From Lysobacterales bacterium (lineage in GTDB: Bacteria; Pseudomonadota; Gammaproteobacteria; Xanthomonadales; SZUA-38): a stretch of 64,000 nt of DNA. Positions within the stretch are counted from its first letter, which is position 1, and each line of letters opens with the position of its first letter. The stretch spans positions 1 to 64,000 of the forward strand of contig JANQOZ010000023.1 of assembly GCA_028285525.1 (NCBI GenBank). The letters are read 5' to 3'. Under the pieces are notes generated by a model. It did not search any database. It was not told the origin of the DNA and saw only the letters and a list, made by a program, of their open reading frames with translations. Of the stretch, positions 23,280 through 30,780 are shown in pieces. The translations under genes and the position numbers were made by a program.

Positions 23280-25592
23280 ATGAAGTTTGTCCAGTCGCTC
23301 GGGTCAGCCATGCTGATCGCTCTTCTTGCCTCCGGCACCCAGGAGGCACGCTCCCAGGATGGAGCCGAGAATGAGGAAATCATTGATGTGGTCGTTGTTA
23401 CGGCGCGAAAGCGGGAGGAGTCGATTACCGATATTCCCATCTCGATCACGGCTTTCAGTGCCGAGGACATCGAGGCGATCGGCATGCAGAGCATTGCGGA
23501 CCTGCCCGCAGTGACACCCGGCTTTGTCTATGAAAAGTTTGCGGGCATTCCGGGGCGTTTTGACAACAGCCCGAGGTTTCGGGGGATTTCTGTCAACTCC
23601 CTGGCGCCGAGTCGCCAGACGGCTTCGGTTTTCATCGACGGCATCTTCGTATCCAACGGCATTCAGGGGATCGGCCTGGAAGACGTCGAGCGGATTGAGG
23701 TCATCAAAGGCCCACAGTCCGCTTACTTTGGGCGCCTGACCTTCGGCGGCGCAGTTAACTACATCACCAAGACGCCCGGAGAGGAGTTTAAGGGGCGACT
23801 TTCCGCCATGGCCGCAGACCGCAGTGACTATCAGATCCAGGCAAGCGTCGAAGGCCCGCTGGCAAGCTGGGTCAAAGGCCGGCTCAGCGTTTCCTACCGA
23901 GACAAGGGCGGCCACTACCGCGCTGAGAACGACGGCACTGAGCTCGGCGCAGAGGAGACGTCAGCGATCGGCGGAACCCTCTTTTTCACGCCGACTGACA
24001 ATCTCGAGATCAAGCTGCGAGGCTACTACTACGAGAACGACGACGGCCCGCCGGCCTACACGTTCTCAGGCCTCGATGACCACAACTGCGGCCCGTTTGG
24101 TGGCACCGACACCACCATCTGCGGAGATGCGCAGATCACCCCGCTGCGGTTTAACTCCGATGTTTCTGACGGCTTGCGCGACCGGCTGCTGAGCCTGCCG
24201 TCTGTACTGGGACCGAATCGAACCCAAATTGGCCTGGAACGGGAGTCGACGCGGCTCAGCCTGCAGTTCAACTACGACATTCCGGGCACGAGCATGACGT
24301 TGAGTGGTTTGTTCGGCAGCAACGATGAGGAAGTACAGCTGCTGCGCGATGCGGATGACTCCTCCGACGAAGCCTACTTCTCGTTTGCCAACCGCAAGTT
24401 TGAGGACGACAGCCAGGAGCTCCGCCTGTCGGGTCTCGGTTTCGACGACCGGCTGCAGTGGTCTATCGGTGTCAATCACTTCGAGCAGGACTTTGCCAAC
24501 AACGGCACGTTTATTGTCCCACCGCTGGGCTTTCTCAACTTCAACGCGGCTCCAGCGCTCGAGGCGATCAGCACAACGGGCGTGTTTGGCAGCCTGATTT
24601 ACGATCTGACCGACACCGTGACCATCACGCTGGAGGGCCGCCAGCAAAAAGACGAAGTCGACGATGACGGTAACACGGACGACATGGTGCCGCCCGAGAG
24701 CGTGGAGTTCGACAACTTCCTTCCCCGTGCCATCGTTGAGTGGCAGGCGACCGAAGACGCCCTGCTCTACGCGAGCTTTTCCGAGGGGAATCTCCCCGGC
24801 GGATTTAACGCCGAAATCGCAAATCTTTCGGACGCGCAGCTGGCTGAGCTTAGAGCCATTCAGAGTGACGCTTCCGCCGCCTTTCGCGAAGAGCAGCTCG
24901 ACAATATCGAACTCGGGTGGAAGCAGGTGTGGAATAACGGCGCCGGCGTAACCACGCTGGCGATTTTCAACATGGAACGTACCGATCAGACGTTCCGACG
25001 TGCAGATATCGTGGCCGACCCCAACGATCCGACCGGGGTACAGCAGGTCGACTACTTCATCAACGCCGGAAAGTCGGAGGTCAACGGGCTCGAGTTTGAG
25101 GCGGACTACGCCTTCACCGAAGGCTTTTCCATGGGCGCAACGTTGGCGTACATCGACTCGGAGTTTAAGGTCTTCAACTCCGGCGTCCATGCCGAGGTAT
25201 TTGGAACGCCGGACGCCAGCGGCCGACGGGCGGAGCGGTTCCCGGAGTGGAGCGGCTCGGTGTCGGCATCCTTCAACGGAAAGTTTTCGAACGGGCTCGA
25301 CTGGTTTGCCCGCGGCGACGCCTTCTACCAGGGGGAGCGATTTGCCGATGAGATCAATCTGACGACCGCCCCCTCCGGTTACCAGATCAACCTCCGCGCC
25401 GGCATACGAACCGACAATTATCGGATCGAAGCGTTTGTCACCAACCTCACCGATGACGAAACGCCGACGGCCATCAACCGATTCCGCGACCTCTCCTTCG
25501 ACACTTCGCTGTTCGATTTTAGTACGCTTGGTTATCAGCTGGGTCTAAGGGATCGCCGGCAGGTTGGCATCCGCGCGACCTACGAGTTCTAA
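23280..25592 (+). CDS. TonB-dependent outer-membrane receptor
   Basis: The 770-residue protein has a signal peptide (MKFVQSLGSAMLIALLASGTQEARSQ), a TonB-box-like segment IDVVVVTARKREES (about 35-48), and a plug domain (IPISITAFSAEDIEAIG...FRGISVN...SVFIDGIFV...VERIEVIKGPQSAYFGRLTFGGAVNYITKTP). A 22-strand-type barrel ends in the aromatic V-G-I-R-A-T-Y-E-F. It belongs to the broad TonB receptor group with V-V-T-A-x-K-R-E-E-S, often used for sugars, polyketides or unusual substrates instead of siderophores. The substrate is not readable. A SUMF1-fold protein gene follows 28 bp later, probably in the same operon. The leader carries a palindrome and large hairpin. Confidence 0.95.
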   Translation: MKFVQSLGSAMLIALLASGTQEARSQDGAENEEIIDVVVVTARKREESITDIPISITAFSAEDIEAIGMQSIADLPAVTPGFVYEKFAGIPGRFDNSPRFRGISVNSLAPSRQTASVFIDGIFVSNGIQGIGLEDVERIEVIKGPQSAYFGRLTFGGAVNYITKTPGEEFKGRLSAMAADRSDYQIQASVEGPLASWVKGRLSVSYRDKGGHYRAENDGTELGAEETSAIGGTLFFTPTDNLEIKLRGYYYENDDGPPAYTFSGLDDHNCGPFGGTDTTICGDAQITPLRFNSDVSDGLRDRLLSLPSVLGPNRTQIGLERESTRLSLQFNYDIPGTSMTLSGLFGSNDEEVQLLRDADDSSDEAYFSFANRKFEDDSQELRLSGLGFDDRLQWSIGVNHFEQDFANNGTFIVPPLGFLNFNAAPALEAISTTGVFGSLIYDLTDTVTITLEGRQQKDEVDDDGNTDDMVPPESVEFDNFLPRAIVEWQATEDALLYASFSEGNLPGGFNAEIANLSDAQLAELRAIQSDASAAFREEQLDNIELGWKQVWNNGAGVTTLAIFNMERTDQTFRRADIVADPNDPTGVQQVDYFINAGKSEVNGLEFEADYAFTEGFSMGATLAYIDSEFKVFNSGVHAEVFGTPDASGRRAERFPEWSGSVSASFNGKFSNGLDWFARGDAFYQGERFADEINLTTAPSGYQINLRAGIRTDNYRIEAFVTNLTDDETPTAINRFRDLSFDTSLFDFSTLGYQLGLRDRRQVGIRATYEF

Positions 25593-25620
25593 ATCAGCGG
25601 TTCACCGAATCGGAACAACG

Positions 25621-26544
25621 ATGAGTCAAAAGCGTCTTTTGTTGGCCGCCACTACGGCGGCCTTATTCATACTGGCGACTACGGGCGCCGGCGCCCAGAC
25701 GTTTAAGGACTGTACCGACTGTCCGGAAATGATCGAGATCCCGTCGGGTACGGCAACGCTGGGGGCAGAGCCGTATGAGGCAAACACCAAGGCTGGCGAT
25801 CTCCCGCTGCGAGAGGTGTCGATAACGTATCGCCTTGCCGTCGCGAAAACCGAGGTGACACAGGCCCAGTACCGGGCGTTCATGGAAGCATCGGGGCACC
25901 AGATGAGCCAGCTCGGCTGCAATACCTGGAACGTCAATCGAATTATGGGCTACGTACGCGCCCACACCTGGGAAGCGCCGGGCTATCCCCAAAACGACAG
26001 CCACCCGGTGGTCTGCGTGAGCCATGTAGACGCCACCGCCTACGCGAGCTGGCTGGCGGAAAAGACCGGTAAACCCTATCGGCTACTGTCGTCGACCGAA
26101 TTTGAGTACGCGCTGCGTGCGGGGACTCGCGGGCCCTGGTTCTGGGGCAGCAGCAACGCCGATGCGTGCCAATATGCGAACGTCGGTGACAGCACCTTTC
26201 GGCGGCACTTCGAATACGCACCGGTGTTTCACTGCGACGATGGATATCTGCAAACAGCATCTGTCGGGAGTTTCGAGCCTAACCCCTGGGGCCTGCACGA
26301 TATGTTGGGCAACGCCTGGGAATGGACCGACGACTGCGTACACAGACAGAGCCAGGCCATTCCCCTGGACGGGCGGGCCTGGCTGGAAGAGGACAACGGC
26401 GACTGCAGCCGGCGAACGCCTCGTGGGGGCAGCTGGGTGTCCGGAACCGACTGGGTACGGGCGGCGGCACAGGCGGGGGACGGCGCCGGTTATCACAGCC
26501 AGATCCTTGGGTTCCGGGTGGCGTTGACGATCGCAGACGAATAG
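25621..26544 (+). CDS. Exported SUMF1/FGE-fold protein, probably not catalytic FGE
   Basis: A 307-residue protein from the ATG at 25621 (GGAACAACG upstream), with a signal peptide ending TGAGAQ. The rest is a formylglycine-generating-enzyme-like (SUMF1) fold: E-I-P-S-G-T-A-T-L-G, K-T-E-V-T-Q-A-Q-Y-R-A-F, H-P-V-V-C-V-S-H-V-D-A-T-A-Y-A-S-W-L, Y-R-L-L-S-S-T-E-F-E-Y-A-L-R-A-G, N-P-W-G-L-H-D-M-L-G-N-A-W-E-W-T-D-D-C and R-G-G-S-W. The two active-site cysteines that follow R-G-G-S in true FGE are absent (RGGSWVSGTDWVRAAA), so it is more likely a binding protein or a member with another activity. It follows the TonB receptor by 28 bp and may work with it in the periplasm. Confidence 0.87.
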   Translation: MSQKRLLLAATTAALFILATTGAGAQTFKDCTDCPEMIEIPSGTATLGAEPYEANTKAGDLPLREVSITYRLAVAKTEVTQAQYRAFMEASGHQMSQLGCNTWNVNRIMGYVRAHTWEAPGYPQNDSHPVVCVSHVDATAYASWLAEKTGKPYRLLSSTEFEYALRAGTRGPWFWGSSNADACQYANVGDSTFRRHFEYAPVFHCDDGYLQTASVGSFEPNPWGLHDMLGNAWEWTDDCVHRQSQAIPLDGRAWLEEDNGDCSRRTPRGGSWVSGTDWVRAAAQAGDGAGYHSQILGFRVALTIADE

Positions 26545-26620
26545 CACCGTTGACCGTCAGGCGCCGGGCCGGCACCTCGCCGCTTCGGTCTAGCGACAAC
26601 CGGAACTGCGGCGGCTCCGG

Positions 26621-27193
26621 CTAGGCGTATTGATGCTCCTGGCAGATCAGCTCCGCGTCATCCGCGTTCAGGCTGAGCTCGAGTAACCCGCACCGGTGAG
26701 GATCGCCATCCGCGTGTTTCCGCTGAAAATGACGGCAGGTGCAGCACTTTCCAAAGGGCTGCTGCTGACGTTCACTCAACATGCTCACAAGCAGCTCCTG
26801 CAGCAGCGTGCCGAGCTCCTGCTCGGTTTTGGTGGGCAGGTTACCCAGCACACGGCTTAACGACGCCAGCGGGTCGTCGGCCAGATACCGGCGCCCCGCC
26901 GCCGTGAGGTGAATCGAAACCGCTCGCCGGTCGGACGCCAGCGGCTGTTTCCTGACCATACCTTTTCGTTCCAGCGCTTTGATGGTTTGAGACACCGTGC
27001 CCTTGGTGACACCCAGGTAAGCCGTCAAGGCTGACGGGCTGCTCGAATACCGGTTGGCCTTCGAGAAAAAACGCAGCGCCTCCCACTGCACGGGGTTTAG
27101 TCCATGCGCGAGCTGGTCATTGGCGAGCAGCCGACTGAGCCGCTGCAGCAGTTCTGCAGCGTTGGTATCCGATGGATGGTTTTTTGATTTCAT
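26621..27193 (-). CDS. MarR-family regulator with Cys/His-rich C-terminal tail
   Basis: The 190-residue protein has a MarR winged helix (about 30-105: L-N-P-V-Q-W-E-A-L-R-F-F, TAYLGVTKGTVSQTIKALERKGMVRKQP, S-D-R-R-A-V-S-I-H-L-T-A-A-G). Unusually, the last 45 residues add Cys150, Cys151, Cys153, Cys168 and Cys184 with His155, His160, His166 and His187, a pattern that could hold a metal or an iron-sulfur cluster and sense redox state or nitric oxide. It is divergent from an exported protoglobin and a thioredoxin-like gene. Two near-identical palindromes lie between them, one 3 bases upstream of its own start, consistent with repression of both directions. Confidence 0.9.
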   Translation of the reverse strand: MKSKNHPSDTNAAELLQRLSRLLANDQLAHGLNPVQWEALRFFSKANRYSSSPSALTAYLGVTKGTVSQTIKALERKGMVRKQPLASDRRAVSIHLTAAGRRYLADDPLASLSRVLGNLPTKTEQELGTLLQELLVSMLSERQQQPFGKCCTCRHFQRKHADGDPHRCGLLELSLNADDAELICQEHQYA

Positions 27194-27196
27194 AGT

Positions 27197-27215
27197 TAGT
27201 ATTTAGTCGCTACTA
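27197..27215. promoter_or_regulatory. MarR operator O1 (next to the regulator start)
   Basis: TAGTATTTAGTCGCTACTA differs from the core of O2 (27255-27273) at 2 of 19 positions. It lies 3 bases upstream of the MarR start codon, so binding here would autoregulate the regulator. Confidence 0.7.
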
Positions 27216-27249
27216 GTATTGCACAAGCGACAAACTCCTGCTAGTTTAG

Positions 27250-27278
27250 AAATATAGTATTGAGTCGATACTATATTT
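27250..27278. promoter_or_regulatory. MarR operator O2 (protoglobin promoter)
   Basis: AAATATAGTAT (27250-27260) and ATACTATATTT (27268-27278) are perfect 11-bp arms around the 7-base spacer TGAGTCG. The core recurs as O1. The site lies 23 bp upstream of the protoglobin start codon, immediately before the ribosome binding site AAGGAG (27287-27292), so a bound repressor would block transcription of the protoglobin/thioredoxin genes. Confidence 0.75.
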
Positions 27279-27301
27279 ATCAACTTAAGGAGTCATCTGA
27301 C

Positions 27302-27955
27302 ATGCTCAAAGTACTTGCTGTTTTTTCAACACTGCTCTGGACCCAGGTTCAGGCGAATGAACGCCCCGATAGCGAAGCGCTGCCGGGCTACGACTATGGC
27401 GACAGGCAGCTCACGAAAGCGCCGTATTCACTGGCGGATCTTGAGGCCCTCAAAACCACCGTTCTGTTCAGCGCGGACGATGAACGGTGGCTCCGAGAAA
27501 GCAAGGCGGTGCTCGCACCTCAGGCCGAACAGATCCTGGACACCTGGTATGGCTTTGTCGGCGCCAATCCGCACCTGCTCTACTATTTTCATAACGCGGG
27601 CGGCCAGCCCGACACCGAATACCTGGGCCGGGTCCGAAGCCGTTTCATCCAGTGGGTCTACGACACGGCTGACGCCAACTACGACCAGGACTGGCTGAAC
27701 TACCAGTACGAAATTGCGCGCCGGCACCATCGCGTAGGCAAAAATCGCACCGACGGCGCCACCGGGCCGGATCACATTCCGATGAGCCTGGTGGTGGCAC
27801 TCGTTTATCCGGTGACGGCAACCCTGAAACCGTTTCTCGCGAACGGTGACCATACTCCAGAAGAGGTTGACGCCATGCATCAGGCCTGGACCAAGTCCGT
27901 GTTGCTCCAGGCGATTCTGTGGAGCCACCCTTACGTCATCGAAGGAGATTTCTAG
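27302..27955 (+). CDS. Exported protoglobin-domain protein
   Basis: The 217-residue protein starts at the ATG 27302 (AAGGAG, 9-base spacing). It has a short signal peptide (LKVLAVFSTLLWTQVQA) and a protoglobin/globin-sensor domain: L-A-P-Q-A-E-Q-I-L-D-T-W-Y-G-F-V-G-A-N-P-H, then Y-L-G-R-V-R-S-R-F-I-Q-W-V-Y-D-T, and Y-Q-Y-E-I-A-R-R-H-H-R-V-G-K-N with His142 or His143 as the probable proximal haem ligand. Known protoglobins are cytoplasmic and bind O2, CO and NO; a periplasmic version suggests gas sensing or NO/O2 handling outside the inner membrane. A thioredoxin-like gene starts 3 bases after its stop, and a MarR regulator with a Cys/His tail controls the promoter. Confidence 0.87.
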   Translation: MLKVLAVFSTLLWTQVQANERPDSEALPGYDYGDRQLTKAPYSLADLEALKTTVLFSADDERWLRESKAVLAPQAEQILDTWYGFVGANPHLLYYFHNAGGQPDTEYLGRVRSRFIQWVYDTADANYDQDWLNYQYEIARRHHRVGKNRTDGATGPDHIPMSLVVALVYPVTATLKPFLANGDHTPEEVDAMHQAWTKSVLLQAILWSHPYVIEGDF

Positions 27956-27957
27956 CC

Positions 27958-28506
27958 ATGAACACACCCGACTGGAACGTGAGCGAGTGGCTCAACGTCG
28001 AAGGACCGCTGAGCCTTGAGGGCCTCAAGGGAAAGGTGGTTGTCATGGAGACTTTTCAGATGCTGTGCCCGGGCTGCGTGGCCACTGGGCTGCCGCAGGC
28101 ACAGCGGGTCGCCGACAGCTTCAGCCCCGATGACGTGCAGGTGATCGGCCTGCACAGCGTGTTTGAACATCACCAGGCGCAGGGGCACCGGGCCGCGCTC
28201 GAAGCGTTTTTGCATGAGTACCGCTACACCTTTCCGGTGGCGATCGATAGGGTCGACGATGCGCATCGTCAGCCCGCCACCATGCGAGCCTACGGCATGC
28301 AGGGGACACCCACGCTGGTGCTGTTTGATCGATCCGGACAGCGCGTGCTGCAGCATTTTGGCCATCTGCCAGACCTGGTGCTGGGGGCCAAAATCGAACG
28401 CTTAAAAGAAGCGCGGGGTGGAACAGGAGACCAGGCTAAACACGAAGCTAGAGCGACGCGCGAAGATACGGCGGAATCGTGCGGCGAAGCCGGCTGTCTG
28501 ATTTAG
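27958..28506 (+). CDS. Thioredoxin-like (TlpA/AhpC-TSA type) protein
   Basis: The 182-residue protein has a redoxin fold: W-L-N-V-E-G-P-L-S-L-E-G-L-K-G-K-V-V-V-M-E-T-F, the active site CPGC (Cys37-Cys40) in place of the usual W-C-x-x-C, and the cis-proline region M-Q-G-T-P-T-L-V-L-F-D. No signal peptide is seen, so it is probably cytoplasmic, unlike the protoglobin before it. The last 40 residues are charged and end CGEAGCLI, an extra Cys pair that may exchange electrons with the CPGC site. The gene begins 3 bases after the protoglobin stop and should be translated from the same mRNA. Confidence 0.88.
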   Translation: MNTPDWNVSEWLNVEGPLSLEGLKGKVVVMETFQMLCPGCVATGLPQAQRVADSFSPDDVQVIGLHSVFEHHQAQGHRAALEAFLHEYRYTFPVAIDRVDDAHRQPATMRAYGMQGTPTLVLFDRSGQRVLQHFGHLPDLVLGAKIERLKEARGGTGDQAKHEARATREDTAESCGEAGCLI

Positions 28507-28515
28507 CAGAGCCAA

Positions 28516-28604
28516 GCGAAGCCGGGGTCGATTCCGTCAGCTGCACCATAGGCGGCAGCGTGCGACCCCCGCTTCGCGAAGCCAGGACGCAGCGTCGCGA
28601 AGCA
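28516..28604. repeat. Dense inverted-repeat element between convergent genes
   Basis: The 15-bp arms 28516-28530 and 28563-28577 (GCGAAGCCGGGGTCG with its near complement, one mismatch) enclose a second stem GCTGC/GCAGC. They are followed by GACGC-A-GCGTC (28586-28596) and further copies of GCGAAGC (28576-28582, 28597-28603). The element lies between the ends of the thioredoxin-like gene and the metallohydrolase gene. It could be a bidirectional terminator or a REP-like repeat; there is no T-run. Confidence 0.5.
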
Positions 28605-28627
28605 ACCGAGGCCGCGGGGACACGTTA

Positions 28628-30598
28628 TCAAGGCGGGGCCGCGCCCGACACAAACGGCCTGCACCCCTTTTCGTACAGGGCGACCGCCTCGGCGCGGTGC
28701 TGGTCCGTGTGGTAAATCGCGGCGTTTTTGGCCCAGTCGACGGTGTTCTGGCAGATCGACGCCAGAAACTCGGAATCCTCCGGCGACGCGCGAGGCGTTC
28801 CGTTGAGGTCGAAGTAGACCGGACTGGTATGCGCCATGGGCAAAGAGCCAGTACCAGTCAGTTCGGCCTGAGTCGGCAGCGCCTCCTCCGAGTAGGCTCG
28901 CGCGGCCACCCAGGCGCTCTCGCCAAGCGCCACGACGCCGGTCAGCAGCACCTCCCGAGCCTTCTCCGAATTGTCCGTGTGAAGAACCACCTCGCCGTTG
29001 ACGATCACCTCCACGTGGTCGACCGGGTGGCGTGATTCCACCCGTACGTTTACCGGGAGGGTTTGTGGCCCCTCCAGCAGGACGCGGTCGCCGATTGACG
29101 CAGATCCGATGGCAAAGTCGATCATCGCGCCGGTGGATACAAAGTTTCGGCCGGCCTGAATTCCGTCGATCCAGCTTTGGTAGCTGAATTCACCCACGAC
29201 GTTCACGTAGGTGCGGACGGCGCCGGTGACCTGGGTATTCCACATCTTGTCGGTTCCACCCACCGCCGGGAGGTTATAGCCGGTATTCAGCAGCGCGTAC
29301 CAAAGACGCAGCGGACTCATGGGTTTAGGCGTGTGTTTACCCATCATGATTCGAGCGGGATGGCTTTCAAACGGCGTTCCGAAGACAAACGTCTCCACCG
29401 CGTCGACCTTGCCCAAGGCCACGTCGATCGGGAGCTCTCCGTGGGGGTGAGGAAAGTGCGACCAGGCCACGAGCCCACCCTGAGCATGCGCCTTATCCGC
29501 CTGGTGCGCCATCGTCGGATAGTCGCTGCCGCCGCGCACACCGGTCAGAGGGGGTCCCCAGCCGAACGGAAAGACCAGCTCCTTGAGATTCAAGAGCACG
29601 GTGTGGCCAAGAAAATCATGGCGGGTCTCTTCACCGATATAGACCTTGTACCGATCGGTGGACAGCACGCTCGGCTGCCCGGTGAAATGCCCGATCTGCG
29701 TCGACAGGTTGCCGCCGGACGATGCCAGCACGTTGACGACGTTGACGTCCTCACCCTGTGCTTCGAGCATCCCGTAGTGGGGATCCAGAAAGTGAGTATG
29801 GGTATCTCCCGAATACCAGCCACGTTCAGCCATGTGCACCCAGCGCGACAGCCTGAGCTCGGCATCAGCACCGTCCTCGGTCACGCGGAAAGACGTCTTC
29901 GCAGGCTCATATTCAAGACCTCTTCGCGCCTGAATCGTGTAATCACCCGCCGGCAGGGACAGCTTAAAATCCGGCTTCACGTAGGCCCAGGTTTGTCCCG
30001 CCACGTGCACGGCGCCGCCGACGTCTGCGCGCCAGCCCAGAGGAATGCGCTTGCGATGGCCCTGCGGCGGCCAATATTCACCGCTCGCGTCCCGGACGCT
30101 GACCCGCGCGAAAACGGGTTGGCCCGTGTCGGCATCACGCAACGATACCCTCGCCTCAAAAACGGCGTGGTGCAGCATGTGGTTCGGCGTCTCCCACTCG
30201 TCGGGCAACGGCGCGGTATCGATTCGCTGCAGCCGCCAGTCGCCGTCGACTTTGACCATCTGCATCGAAATACCGAAGGCATGATCCATCTCCCGGTAGG
30301 GGACAAAAACCACGGGTGAGACGGTCGCGCGATCTCCGTCCAGGCTGTAGACGGCATTTTTGAGCTCAACCCGGGTGATCTGACGCATCGACAGCGTGGC
30401 CAGGTAGACCTCCTTGGGCCGCCCCTCAAAGGTGAAGTCGTCGGTGGTCATCGCCGCGAGCGCCTCACGGTCGACGCTCTGCGCGGCGCTGGCCCACTGC
30501 GTGGCCACCAGCTGCAGCGGAATCAGGTCTTCGCCGAGGTGAGCGCTCGCGGTCACCGCCATCAAACCGAACAGCAACACCAGAATCCGGTACGTCAT
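28628..30598 (-). CDS. Exported CehA/McbA-family metallohydrolase with N-terminal SnoaL-like domain
   Basis: The 656-residue protein starts at the ATG 30598, giving a signal peptide (MTYRILVLLFGLMAVTASA). The longer frame to 30691 lacks a signal peptide. Residues of about 25-140 resemble a SnoaL/NTF2-like domain (W-A-S-A-A-Q-S-V-D-R-E-A-L-A-A-M-T-T-D-D-F). The rest is a PHP-type metallohydrolase of the CehA/McbA group with metal-binding YSGDTHTHF, SHFPHPHGE and GGTDKMWN motifs. CehA and McbA hydrolyse aryl carbamates, but most members have unknown substrates. It is divergent from the beta-lactamase-like gene at 30781, with a 182-bp shared promoter region. Confidence 0.86.
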   Translation of the reverse strand: MTYRILVLLFGLMAVTASAHLGEDLIPLQLVATQWASAAQSVDREALAAMTTDDFTFEGRPKEVYLATLSMRQITRVELKNAVYSLDGDRATVSPVVFVPYREMDHAFGISMQMVKVDGDWRLQRIDTAPLPDEWETPNHMLHHAVFEARVSLRDADTGQPVFARVSVRDASGEYWPPQGHRKRIPLGWRADVGGAVHVAGQTWAYVKPDFKLSLPAGDYTIQARRGLEYEPAKTSFRVTEDGADAELRLSRWVHMAERGWYSGDTHTHFLDPHYGMLEAQGEDVNVVNVLASSGGNLSTQIGHFTGQPSVLSTDRYKVYIGEETRHDFLGHTVLLNLKELVFPFGWGPPLTGVRGGSDYPTMAHQADKAHAQGGLVAWSHFPHPHGELPIDVALGKVDAVETFVFGTPFESHPARIMMGKHTPKPMSPLRLWYALLNTGYNLPAVGGTDKMWNTQVTGAVRTYVNVVGEFSYQSWIDGIQAGRNFVSTGAMIDFAIGSASIGDRVLLEGPQTLPVNVRVESRHPVDHVEVIVNGEVVLHTDNSEKAREVLLTGVVALGESAWVAARAYSEEALPTQAELTGTGSLPMAHTSPVYFDLNGTPRASPEDSEFLASICQNTVDWAKNAAIYHTDQHRAEAVALYEKGCRPFVSGAAPP

Positions 30599-30780
30599 GC
30601 GTTTCCCCTGTTGCGCTTCGACTGTGCGCGTTGAAACCTTGCCAACGGCCCAACATTCGGTGCGCATTGACAAACTATCCGTCGGCCGCAATGATACGAG
30701 TAATTATTCGCATTTTGAAGTGGTCGCGTGATCGCGCTCTTTACTCACACTGCCGGGCAACGCAAAACCGGAGGCCTTTT
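30599..30780. promoter_or_regulatory. Divergent promoter region, metallohydrolase and serine hydrolase
   Basis: A 182-bp gap between the start codons at 30598 (minus) and 30781 (plus). The plus gene has GGAGG at 30770-30774. An A/T-rich stretch at 30690-30720 (ATGATACGAGTAATTATTCG) could contain the promoters. No clear inverted repeat was found. Confidence 0.3.

Noticed and set aside
24066-25190. Minus-strand frame of 374 codons inside the TonB receptor
   Set aside because: Antisense shadow of the receptor gene; no ribosome binding site or recognisable domain.
29177-30319. Plus-strand frame of 380 codons opposite the CehA/McbA gene
   Set aside because: Antisense shadow; translation is His/Arg-rich without domain signatures.
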